Shown here: positions 1-5,945 of the stretch, piece after piece
Position numbering within the stretch: the first letter of the stretch is position 1
How the letters are laid out: the number at the start of each line of letters is the position of its first letter
DNA from: Caryophanales bacterium UBA1719
GTDB lineage: Bacteria > Bacillota_I > Bacilli_A > RFN20 > CAG-826
NCBI GenBank assembly: GCA_002317145.1
Contig: DCIT01000019.1
Span: 1 to 22,126, forward strand
Length of the DNA stretch: 22,126 nt
Direction of reading: 5' to 3'
Notes under the pieces: model-generated
What the model saw: the letters and a program-made list of their open reading frames with translations, nothing else
What the model was told of the DNA's origin: nothing
The model's database searches: none
Program-made: the position numbers and the translations under genes

Positions 1-6
1 TATAAT
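1..6 (+). promoter_or_regulatory. Candidate -10 box of the tRNA cluster
   Basis: A consensus TATAAT lies 20 nt before the first tRNA. The bases after it (ATAGCGCGC) form a GC-rich discriminator, as is common for stable-RNA promoters under stringent control. Any -35 element would lie outside the window, so this rests on the -10 match and its position only. Confidence 0.4.
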
Positions 7-25
7 ATAGCGCGCTGGTTAAAAT

Positions 26-99
26 GCATCCTTAGCCAAGTGGTAAGGCAATTGACTGCAACTCAATGAGCGTCGGTTCAACTCCGTCAGGATGCTCCA
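26..99 (+). tRNA. tRNA-Cys(GCA)
   Basis: Complete cloverleaf with a 7-bp acceptor stem (GCATCCT with AGGATGC). The anticodon loop is CTGCAAC on an ATTGA/TCAAT stem, giving anticodon GCA. The discriminator base is T, which is the expected U73 for tRNA-Cys, and CCA is encoded. It is the first gene of a seven-tRNA run. Confidence 0.97.
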
Positions 100-117
100 G
101 TATTAAATACAATTTTT

Positions 118-194
118 GCGCCAGTAGCTCAACTGGATAGAGTGTTTGGCTACGAACCAAGAGGTTACGGGTTCGACTCCTGTCTGGCGCGCCA
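118..194 (+). tRNA. tRNA-Arg(ACG)
   Basis: Acceptor stem GCGCCAG pairs with CTGGCGC. The anticodon loop CTACGAA gives ACG, normally edited to ICG by TadA to read CGN codons. G73 and CCA are encoded. From here the order Arg-Pro-Ala-Met-Ile2-Ser matches the Bacillus trnB order as I recall it. Confidence 0.97.
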
Positions 195-200
195 AAAAAT

Positions 201-278
201 TGGGATGTAGCGTAGCTTGGTTATCGCGCCTGCCTTGGGAGCAGGAGATCGTGGGTTCAAATCCCATCATCCCAACCA
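201..278 (+). tRNA. tRNA-Pro(TGG)
   Basis: Acceptor stem TGGGATG pairs with CATCCCA. The loop CTTGGGA on a CCTGC/GCAGG stem gives anticodon TGG. The T arm is normal (TTCAAAT loop), and A73 plus CCA are encoded. Odd point: the first pair is U1-A72, whereas tRNA-Pro usually has C1-G72, and G72 is a known ProRS recognition base. Confidence 0.95.
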
Positions 279-290
279 TTTTCATTCCAT

Positions 291-364
291 GGGGCCATAG
301 TTAAATGGAATAACGTTAGCTTTGCAAGCTTAAATTGAGGGTTCGATTCCCTTTGGCTCCACCA
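291..364 (+). tRNA. tRNA-Ala(TGC)
   Basis: Acceptor stem GGGGCCA pairs with TGGCTCC and includes a G3-U70 wobble (293 with 358), the main identity element of tRNA-Ala. The anticodon loop TTTGCAA gives TGC. The T loop TTCGATT is normal, and A73 and CCA are encoded. The anticodon stem has one U-U mismatch (317 with 331). Confidence 0.96.
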
Positions 365-374
365 GAGTATAGTT

Positions 375-451
375 GGCTGAGTAGCTCAGTTGGTTAGAGC
401 AGTCGGCTCATACCCGGCGTGTCGGGGGTCCGAGTCCCTCCTCAGCCACCA
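375..451 (+). tRNA. tRNA-Met(CAT), elongator
   Basis: Acceptor stem GGCTGAG pairs fully with CTCAGCC, so position 1-72 is paired, unlike an initiator. The loop CTCATAC gives anticodon CAT with normal U33. A73 and CCA are encoded. The loop ends in C38, like the Bacillus elongator tRNA-Met (CTCATAC) and unlike the Ile2 loop (ATAA). Its place between Ala and Ile2 fits the trnB order. Confidence 0.9.
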
Positions 452-461
452 ACTATTACAA

Positions 462-536
462 GGACCCTTAGCTCAAAGGAAGAGCATTCGGCCCATAACC
501 GAACGGTTGCAGTGTCAGGATCTGCAGGGTCCACCA
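462..536 (+). tRNA. tRNA-Ile2(CAT), with aberrant T arm
   Basis: Acceptor stem GGACCCT pairs with AGGGTCC, and the GGACC start plus the CATAA loop end match tRNA-Ile2. In that tRNA, C34 is changed to lysidine by TilS so that it reads AUA. The D arm is a compact GCTC/GAGC with G18 G19 present. The anticodon stem TTCGG/CCGAA is perfect, but the loop is CCCATAA, so position 33 is C. The T arm departs from consensus: 53-61 is T-T, 54 is G instead of T, and 58 is G instead of A, while T55 and C56 remain. CCA is encoded. AUA codons are frequent in the neighbouring genes, so a working copy is expected somewhere. The Ile2 assignment rests on the body sequence and gene order. Confidence 0.82.
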
Positions 537-541
537 AATTT

Positions 542-632
542 GGAGATTTACCCAAGTGGTTGAAGGGGTCGGTCTTGAAAACCGATAGGGGTGTCAAAGC
601 CCGCTAGAGTTCGAATCTCTAAATCTCCGCCA
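542..632 (+). tRNA. tRNA-Ser(TGA)
   Basis: Class II tRNA with a long variable arm. The acceptor stem GGAGATT pairs with AATCTCC, the loop CTTGAAA on TCGGT/ACCGA gives anticodon TGA, and G73 (expected for Ser) and CCA are encoded. It is the last tRNA of the cluster. No terminator hairpin follows before the next gene 27 nt downstream. Confidence 0.97.
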
Positions 633-659
633 AAATTAAAAATATAATTAAATAATATT

Positions 660-1358
660 ATGATTAAAAAAATACATTATTGTTGGTTTGGAAATAATCC
701 GATTCCTTCATTAAATGCAAAATGCATTGAAAGTTGGAAGAAATATTTACCTGATTGGGAAATTATCAAATGGGATGAAAGTAAAATAGATATAAATTCC
801 TTACCATCGTTCGCTAAAAAAGCTTATGAAGCGAAAAAATATGCGTTTGTAGCAGACTATGTAAGATTAAAAGTCTTGTTTGAACAAGGCGGATTATATT
901 TAGATACAGACATGGAACTTATTAAAGATCCTTCTAAATTATTTGATAACGAATTTGTTGCAGGATTTGCAAATAAACGTTTAATTTGCTGCGAATTAAT
1001 CTATGCGGAAAATAAAAGTGAAATTATTAATAAATTACTAAAGTATTACGAAAAAGCTAAATTCAGAAAGCATTTTCTCGAACTTTATAATATGTGTCTT
1101 ATTGTTACAAGCATTTTTAAAAAGAACAAATATATTAAAAAGAATGGAAAATATCAAAAAAATAATAAAGTAACTATTTATCCAAGAGAATATTTTTGCC
1201 CACTTAATCCTTATTATATGTTGAGTCAAACAGGTTTAACTGATAATTCATATTCTATTCATCATTTTGCTGGTTCGTGGAAAAAGGGAAACACAATATT
1301 TGTGAAAATAACAAAAAGAATTAATATGCATTTATTAAAAAGAAATAAAAAGAAATAA
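660..1358 (+). CDS. GT32-type glycosyltransferase (Gly_transf_sug)
   Basis: A cytoplasmic sugar transferase that probably adds a sugar from a nucleotide-sugar donor during capsule or surface-polysaccharide assembly. The N-terminus (IHYCWFG, then a CIESWKKYLPDWEI segment) is the typical opening of the family named for yeast Och1 and bacterial capsule transferases. The AFVADYVRLKVLFEQGG segment leads into the metal/donor-binding DXD motif at D82-T83-D84. At 232 aa it is about the normal length for the bacterial form. No signal peptide or membrane span is seen. The ATG has no Shine-Dalgarno match. A TATAAT at 643-648 ends 11 nt before it, so a nearly leaderless mRNA is possible, as is readthrough from the tRNA cluster. 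The acceptor sugar cannot be told from sequence. Confidence 0.88.
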   Translation: MIKKIHYCWFGNNPIPSLNAKCIESWKKYLPDWEIIKWDESKIDINSLPSFAKKAYEAKKYAFVADYVRLKVLFEQGGLYLDTDMELIKDPSKLFDNEFVAGFANKRLICCELIYAENKSEIINKLLKYYEKAKFRKHFLELYNMCLIVTSIFKKNKYIKKNGKYQKNNKVTIYPREYFCPLNPYYMLSQTGLTDNSYSIHHFAGSWKKGNTIFVKITKRINMHLLKRNKKK

Positions 1359-1374
1359 AATATATTTAAATTTT

Positions 1375-1383
1375 TGATATAAT
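1375..1383 (+). promoter_or_regulatory. Extended -10 promoter of the 1416-4143 operon
   Basis: TGATATAAT is a perfect extended -10 (TGn followed by TATAAT), lying in the gap between the GT32 gene and the membrane-protein gene. No good -35 is visible, which is usual for extended -10 promoters. The predicted start near 1390 leaves a leader of about 25 nt carrying AGGAGA at 1404-1409. Confidence 0.6.
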
Positions 1384-1415
1384 AAAAACGATATTAGAAA
1401 ACAAGGAGATTTAAT

Positions 1416-2387
1416 ATGAAAAGAATAAGATTTTATAATGTAATCGGGTTACTTACTAACCTAGCAATTATTGCTTTAGCAGTATTATCTTATATTGCAG
1501 TTGGTAAAGTATCTGCTAACAATTATGCTAGATATGATATAGTTGCATCGTTTGTTGCAATTGCCGCAGCGTTATTAATGGGATTTGCTAATATTGTTAG
1601 CATAGTGAAAGGTGAAACAAGAATACCTCCATTATTTACTGGTATTTATTTTATTGCAGCTACAATGTCGTTAGTTGCTTTAATTACCAATATCTGTTTC
1701 CCAACATATAACGGATTCAAAGATATTGCTCAATTATTCTCTATAGAAGGTGGATATTTATTCTTCTCATTCTTAATTCCGGTAGTTTGTGTATTTAATT
1801 TCTTATTCATTGCTATCGATAAGAAGATCCGCTTTGGTTCAGTATTTGCTCCTGTAATTGGTACATTACTTTATGTAGGTGGCGTTATTGGTGCTGCAGC
1901 AGCTACTAAAAATGCTGGTTTACTAATTCATTCTTTCTTACGTTTAATTCCAGATGTTTTACAAAAAGAGGAAAAAGTAACTGATAACGTTATTACTTTA
2001 TTATTATTTATTCTAATTACATTTGGATTTGCCCTTGTAATGTGGATGATTAATAGAATTAACCACAGAATTATCTTTGGTAGCTCTATCGAAGAATTTG
2101 AAAGCGATACAAAAGGCAAGAAAGGTGAAAAGAAAGGATTTGTTAATTATTTAAAAGATTCTGTTGCTTTTAAAACAACAGTCCAAAATAAACCTGGAAC
2201 TACCTATCACATTTCTTATCACAATAGAAAATTAAAGACTTGGAAAGTTAAAGGTGAAGAATATCAAAAAGCTTTAAAAGTATTTAAGACTCAAAAAGAA
2301 GCTATTGACTATGCTAAAGCATTAGTTAAGAAAAATGGTGGATCAATAAGAGTCCACTCCATGGTCGGTAAGATCAGAAGAGATTAA
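1416..2387 (+). CDS. Six-pass membrane protein with C-terminal DUF2188-like domain
   Basis: Function unknown. Six hydrophobic segments lie at about residues 8-29, 43-64, 71-94, 112-134, 142-163 and 191-212. A charged linker (about 224-250) is followed by a soluble domain (about 262-323). That domain resembles DUF2188, a small alpha/beta domain usually found as a stand-alone protein of about 70 aa: it has the pattern YHISYHNRKLKTWKVKG, then a KTQKEAIDYAKALVKKNGG helix, then IRVHSMVGKIR. With an even number of spans and a positively charged linker, the domain is probably cytoplasmic. AGGAGA sits 6 nt before the ATG, so the start is secure. It leads a three-gene unit, with the next genes 10 and 6 nt downstream. 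I recognise the tail domain but no family for the membrane part. Confidence 0.8.
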   Translation: MKRIRFYNVIGLLTNLAIIALAVLSYIAVGKVSANNYARYDIVASFVAIAAALLMGFANIVSIVKGETRIPPLFTGIYFIAATMSLVALITNICFPTYNGFKDIAQLFSIEGGYLFFSFLIPVVCVFNFLFIAIDKKIRFGSVFAPVIGTLLYVGGVIGAAAATKNAGLLIHSFLRLIPDVLQKEEKVTDNVITLLLFILITFGFALVMWMINRINHRIIFGSSIEEFESDTKGKKGEKKGFVNYLKDSVAFKTTVQNKPGTTYHISYHNRKLKTWKVKGEEYQKALKVFKTQKEAIDYAKALVKKNGGSIRVHSMVGKIRRD

Positions 2388-2397
2388 TTAGATATAT

Positions 2398-3114
2398 ATG
2401 AAATTATATATAATAAGACACGCTGAACCTGATTACGAACATCATACAATAACTGAACGTGGTAAGAAGGAAGCGGCTGCTTTAGGCAAGCGTTATAATG
2501 CCTCAGACTTTGATGAAATATATTGTTCTCCATTAGAAAGAGCACAACTTACTTGTCAAGCAGTGGTTAAAGGTAAAAAGAAAGTTCATACAGTTGATTG
2601 GTTAAGAGAACTTAACCATTATCACGCCGTCCTTGAAGGTGGAGAAAAACAAGTTTGTTGGGACTTTAAACCAAGTTACATTCAAAAGCATCCAATCATA
2701 TTACAGCCTAACTTTTTAGAAGCGATGGAAGTTCGTGATGGTGTATTTGAAAAACATTTATTTGAACTCTGGGATAATCTAGATAAATTATTAGCTGAAC
2801 ATGGTTATAAAAGAGAAGGTTACTTTTATAAAGTAACTAAACCTAATAAAGATAAAATAGTTCTTTTCTGTCATATCGGAGTTATGTCTGCAATTGTTGC
2901 ACATTTTATGAATATACCGTTTACAAATGCTGCTCAATTTATGATTTGTCCTCCATCAGGAGTTACAGTATTTATTACTGAGGAAAGAGATAAAGGGTTA
3001 GCGCAATTCCGTATGAGTAGATATGGAGATACCACTCATTTAGGTAAAGAAGGCATTATTCGTAGTTTCTCTGGAAGATTCTGTGAATTATATAGTGATA
3101 AAACACGTCATTAA
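2398..3114 (+). CDS. Histidine phosphatase family protein (phosphoglycerate mutase-like)
   Basis: A phosphohydrolase of the branch-1 histidine phosphatase superfamily. The catalytic motif is IIRHAEPDY with R7 and the nucleophile H8; the usual RHGE is RHAE here, a common variant. SPLERAQLT supplies the second arginine region, and CHIGVMSA carries the second active-site histidine (H159). At 238 aa it is longer than the usual ~200, with an insertion around 80-150 rich in aromatic and charged residues. No signal peptide, so it is cytoplasmic. The substrate cannot be predicted; the family ranges from sugar phosphates to nucleotides. It starts 10 nt after the membrane-protein stop with no Shine-Dalgarno match, so its translation probably depends on coupling. 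Confidence 0.88.
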   Translation: MKLYIIRHAEPDYEHHTITERGKKEAAALGKRYNASDFDEIYCSPLERAQLTCQAVVKGKKKVHTVDWLRELNHYHAVLEGGEKQVCWDFKPSYIQKHPIILQPNFLEAMEVRDGVFEKHLFELWDNLDKLLAEHGYKREGYFYKVTKPNKDKIVLFCHIGVMSAIVAHFMNIPFTNAAQFMICPPSGVTVFITEERDKGLAQFRMSRYGDTTHLGKEGIIRSFSGRFCELYSDKTRH

Positions 3115-3120
3115 TTAAAT

Positions 3121-4143
3121 ATGGAACACTTATTAAGTAAAGGTCCTTTATTAGATGATAAAGGCAATTTAGTTGAAGCAGGTTATGCATTCTCTTTAGT
3201 CAAAGACTATCAAAGATCAATGATTAAAGGACTAAAATCTAGAATCAAAGAATGGGATTACTATTATATAGGCAATAAAGATTATGGTGTAGCGTTTACT
3301 ATCGCTGATAATTCTTATATGTGGTTAGTATCTGCATCTTTCTTAGATTTTAATAACAAAATTAATATGACTAAATCTCCTATAGGATTTTTCTCTTTTG
3401 GTAAATTAAATATTCCTTCATCTTCAAAAACTGGTGATTTAGTTTTCAAAAGAAAAGGAATGTCTTTAGAGTTTTTAAATGATAATGGTCACAGACATTT
3501 AAAGATTCATTTCGATAAGTTTACCAAAGATAAAAAATCATTTGATTGTGATATTTCTTTAGAAGAAACTAATGAAAGTAGCATGGTTATTGCTACTCCT
3601 TTCTTTAAAAAGAAACATTTCTATTACAATCAAAAGATCAATTTATTAAAAGCTAAAGGATATTGTGTGGTAGGTGATAAACAATATTCATTAGATGATT
3701 GTTATGGAGTTTTAGACTGGGGTAGAGGTATTTGGACTTATAAAAATACTTGGTACTGGTCTAGCATGAATGCTGTTTATAATAATGAACGAATTGGATG
3801 GAATTTAGGATATGGATTTGGCAACACAAGTCAAGCTAGTGAGAATATGTTCTTTTATAAAGATAAAGCTTATAAACTAGAAAATGTTATCTTCAATATA
3901 CCTAAAGATAAAAATGACAAAGATGATTTTATGTCTCCTTGGAAGATCACTTCTTTAAGTGGTGACATTAATTTTTATTTTAAACCTATGTTAGATAGAC
4001 ATAGCGATACTAACGCTTTATTAATAAGAAGTAATCAGCATCAAGTATTCGGATTATTTACTGGTACAGTAAAATTAAAAGAGAAAGAAGTATATTTTGA
4101 AGATGTACCAGGCTTTGCTGAAAAAGTATTTAATCGCTGGTAA
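3121..4143 (+). CDS. DUF2804 domain protein
   Basis: Family of unknown function. The signature parts are visible: an N-terminal GPLLDDKGNLVEAGYA, then YQRSMIKGLKSRIKEWDYYYI, then a TIADNSYMWLVSASFLDF strand pair, and later a DDCYGVLDWGRGIWTYKNTWYW core with several tryptophans. The 340 aa length fits the full-length family, which appears mainly beta-rich. There is no signal peptide or membrane span. It lies 6 nt after the histidine phosphatase stop with no ribosome binding site, so the two genes are probably co-expressed. The stop at 4141-4143 is immediately followed by the stop of the opposite-strand gene. A hydrolase or lipid-related role has no direct support here. Confidence 0.82.
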   Translation: MEHLLSKGPLLDDKGNLVEAGYAFSLVKDYQRSMIKGLKSRIKEWDYYYIGNKDYGVAFTIADNSYMWLVSASFLDFNNKINMTKSPIGFFSFGKLNIPSSSKTGDLVFKRKGMSLEFLNDNGHRHLKIHFDKFTKDKKSFDCDISLEETNESSMVIATPFFKKKHFYYNQKINLLKAKGYCVVGDKQYSLDDCYGVLDWGRGIWTYKNTWYWSSMNAVYNNERIGWNLGYGFGNTSQASENMFFYKDKAYKLENVIFNIPKDKNDKDDFMSPWKITSLSGDINFYFKPMLDRHSDTNALLIRSNQHQVFGLFTGTVKLKEKEVYFEDVPGFAEKVFNRW

Positions 4144-4158
4144 TTATTTATAATAATT
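4142..4158. repeat. AT-only inverted repeat at a tail-to-tail junction
   Basis: AATTATT and AATAATT form a perfect 7-bp inverted repeat around a 3-nt TAT spacer, exactly where the two converging genes meet. It might act as a weak bidirectional terminator, but with only A/T pairs the hairpin would be unstable, and such repeats arise by chance in DNA this AT-rich. Confidence 0.3.
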
Positions 4159-5682
4159 CTTTAAATCTAAGGCAATATTTTTAGCTGAATTTATTAAATA
4201 TTTTTTATTCCAATTTAAAATCTTTTTATCAAACTTTACTTTTTTAATTTCTTTTGCTTCTTTTATTATTTCTTCTCTTCTTTTCATCTCTTTTTTATCG
4301 ATAGTTGAATAATATATTGTCATTACTGGAATAACGCTTACTATAGTGAAGAAGATGTTAATGCAGTCTTCAAATATACTTACAGGATCAACAAAAGCAT
4401 TAATTAACATAAATGTTAATACAACAAAATTCATAATAGATATAAATTTATTTTCCTTATATATTTTAATAGATATATAGAATAAGTAAGCATAAAAGAA
4501 TAATTCGATTAATAGGAAAATGATTCCTCCATCCATAATGTTTTGAATGAAAGCGTTATGCGAATGCCAAATTAAATCAGGACTTTCTTCTCTTAATGGG
4601 TTATATACATATGATTCATGAAGAGCTTTACCAGATAAGTAAAATCCAAATCCAAATACCCATTGATAAGGTTTAAGTATTCTTAACGAAGAATCCCATA
4701 TAATAGTTCTCCATCTAAAGGTAGTTTTCGCTGTATCCAACGCTTTTAATAAAATGTTTTTAATTTTAAATAATATTCCAGATTGTGAATTTATGGTAAA
4801 TGTAATAACAAGTGATCCTATTACGACAATTAATCCTAAGACAAGTAATCCTATAATGAGGCTATCTTTATCTTTTTTTATAAAGAAAATAATACGAACT
4901 AACAAATATATAAATAGATATAGGGTACTTAGTAATAAAGGAAGTTTAGAATAAGTAAACAAAGTAATAAATAAAAAGAAGAATGCTAATATAAGCCATT
5001 TCCAATTTTTATAAATTGAATGCAAATAAGTGCATGAAATAATTCCTATATATAAGAATATTGAAAATGCGAATTTGCCTCTTACTATTGATACAACTGG
5101 TTTTGAGAAATCTGTGAATCCAGATTTAATAATATTTATGTAACTATTAAAATCTGTAAAGAAACTAATAATAGTTAAAACAATAGGGAAGAACAAAAGA
5201 AAATAAAACACAATTTTTAAATATTTTTTATGTAATACGTTTTTTGAAATGACAGAAATAATAAGAAATGGTGTTATTCCAATACACATAGAATAAAGGA
5301 TAGAATAGAATCTATTGGCTAAAGTAATATCTAAATAAACGTTGTTTCCATTATATGAAGTCAACAAAACTTTAGCAGGCAAAATTGATACCATTAATAT
5401 GTTGTTAATAACTAGAATAATCCCAAGTAATAAAAATATATTTTTAAAACTCAATTTATTATATTTATATTCAACAAATAAACCAAACCCAAGCAATACC
5501 GTAGTAATTACTAGTAAAGGTCCAAAAGCTACTGCCCAATGATATTCCATATTAAACGATGAACTGTATTGAAAAGCATCCTTAATGGACATGAGCCATA
5601 CCAGTATCATGCAAAATACAATTAAAAAATCAGCTATTAATAATTGAAATTTATTTCTTCCTATAGTCGGATTCTTTGACAT
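4144..5682 (-). CDS. O-antigen ligase / polysaccharide polymerase-like membrane protein
   Basis: An integral membrane protein of 512 aa with about 12 hydrophobic segments. The most diagnostic part is the large extracytoplasmic loop before the last spans, ending in LIWHSHNAFIQNIMDGG (H373, H375, N376). This matches the H-N-x-x-[LI] region of Wzy_C/O-antigen ligase proteins, which transfer or polymerise polyprenyl-linked glycans on the outer face of the membrane. An arginine region (VRGKFAF) precedes one of the middle spans. The C-terminus is a lysine-rich cytoplasmic tail with coiled-coil-like character. It is the only minus-strand gene seen here. Only a weak AAAG lies before the ATG. No other polysaccharide cluster genes adjoin it except the GT32 gene 2.8 kb away, so whether it polymerises or ligates is open. 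Confidence 0.8.
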   Translation of the reverse strand: MSKNPTIGRNKFQLLIADFLIVFCMILVWLMSIKDAFQYSSSFNMEYHWAVAFGPLLVITTVLLGFGLFVEYKYNKLSFKNIFLLLGIILVINNILMVSILPAKVLLTSYNGNNVYLDITLANRFYSILYSMCIGITPFLIISVISKNVLHKKYLKIVFYFLLFFPIVLTIISFFTDFNSYINIIKSGFTDFSKPVVSIVRGKFAFSIFLYIGIISCTYLHSIYKNWKWLILAFFFLFITLFTYSKLPLLLSTLYLFIYLLVRIIFFIKKDKDSLIIGLLVLGLIVVIGSLVITFTINSQSGILFKIKNILLKALDTAKTTFRWRTIIWDSSLRILKPYQWVFGFGFYLSGKALHESYVYNPLREESPDLIWHSHNAFIQNIMDGGIIFLLIELFFYAYLFYISIKIYKENKFISIMNFVVLTFMLINAFVDPVSIFEDCINIFFTIVSVIPVMTIYYSTIDKKEMKRREEIIKEAKEIKKVKFDKKILNWNKKYLINSAKNIALDLKNYYK

Positions 5683-5728
5683 AATCTTTATTACAATATC
5701 ACAATTCTTATGTTTTTATAAATATAAA

Positions 5729-5758
5729 TTGATTATATATTATTTTATGTGATATATT
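5729..5758 (+). promoter_or_regulatory. Candidate promoter of tRNA-fMet
   Basis: TTGATT at 5729-5734 and TATATT at 5753-5758 are separated by 18 nt. The predicted start near 5765 is just upstream of the tRNA at 5771. The region is nearly all A/T, so chance matches are likely and the support is moderate. The minus-strand gene at 5682 must also be transcribed from this interval. Confidence 0.4.
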
Positions 5759-5770
5759 ATTTAACGTTGT

Positions 5771-5847
5771 CGCGGGGTAGAGCAGCCCGGTAGCTTGCCA
5801 GGCCCATAACCTGGAGGTCGATGGTTCAAATCCATCCCCCGCAACCA
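5771..5847 (+). tRNA. Initiator tRNA-fMet(CAT)
   Basis: The acceptor is CGCGGGG with CCCCGCA, so position 1-72 is an unpaired C-A, the hallmark of bacterial initiators recognised by the formyltransferase. A73 and CCA are encoded. The anticodon stem is CCAGG/CCTGG. Of the three G-C pairs normally found at 29-31/39-41, the first is A29-U41 and the other two are kept. The loop is CCCATAA, with C at position 33 in place of U. It stands alone between its own promoter candidate and a strong terminator. In the Bacillus trnB order it would follow tRNA-Ser directly. Confidence 0.96.
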
Positions 5848-5857
5848 GTTAATTAAT

Positions 5858-5880
5858 AGACACTTGTTAGTGTCTTTTTT
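5858..5880 (+). terminator. Rho-independent terminator after tRNA-fMet
   Basis: AGACACT and AGTGTCT form a perfect 7-bp stem with a TGTT loop, followed by a run of six T (the first in the stem). It starts 10 nt after the tRNA 3' end and closes a single-gene transcription unit. Confidence 0.9.
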
Positions 5881-5945
5881 AAATTTTTATATATTTATTA
5901 GAAAATTGATTTATACTATTTATAGATTATTGCGAGTTAATAATA

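Noticed and set aside
103..607. Small open frames on both strands over the tRNA cluster (103-285 minus, 419-607 plus)
   Set aside because: They overlap well-folded tRNA genes, and translations of tRNA antisense strands are a known source of false proteins.
1359..1415. A possible terminator after the GT32 gene
   Set aside because: The sequence is A/T-rich without a stable stem; the only convincing signal is the extended -10 promoter.
5683..5770. A possible integration site or mobile-element edge near tRNA-fMet
   Set aside because: No integrase, no terminal inverted repeats, and no copy of a tRNA 3' end were found around the 660-5682 block.
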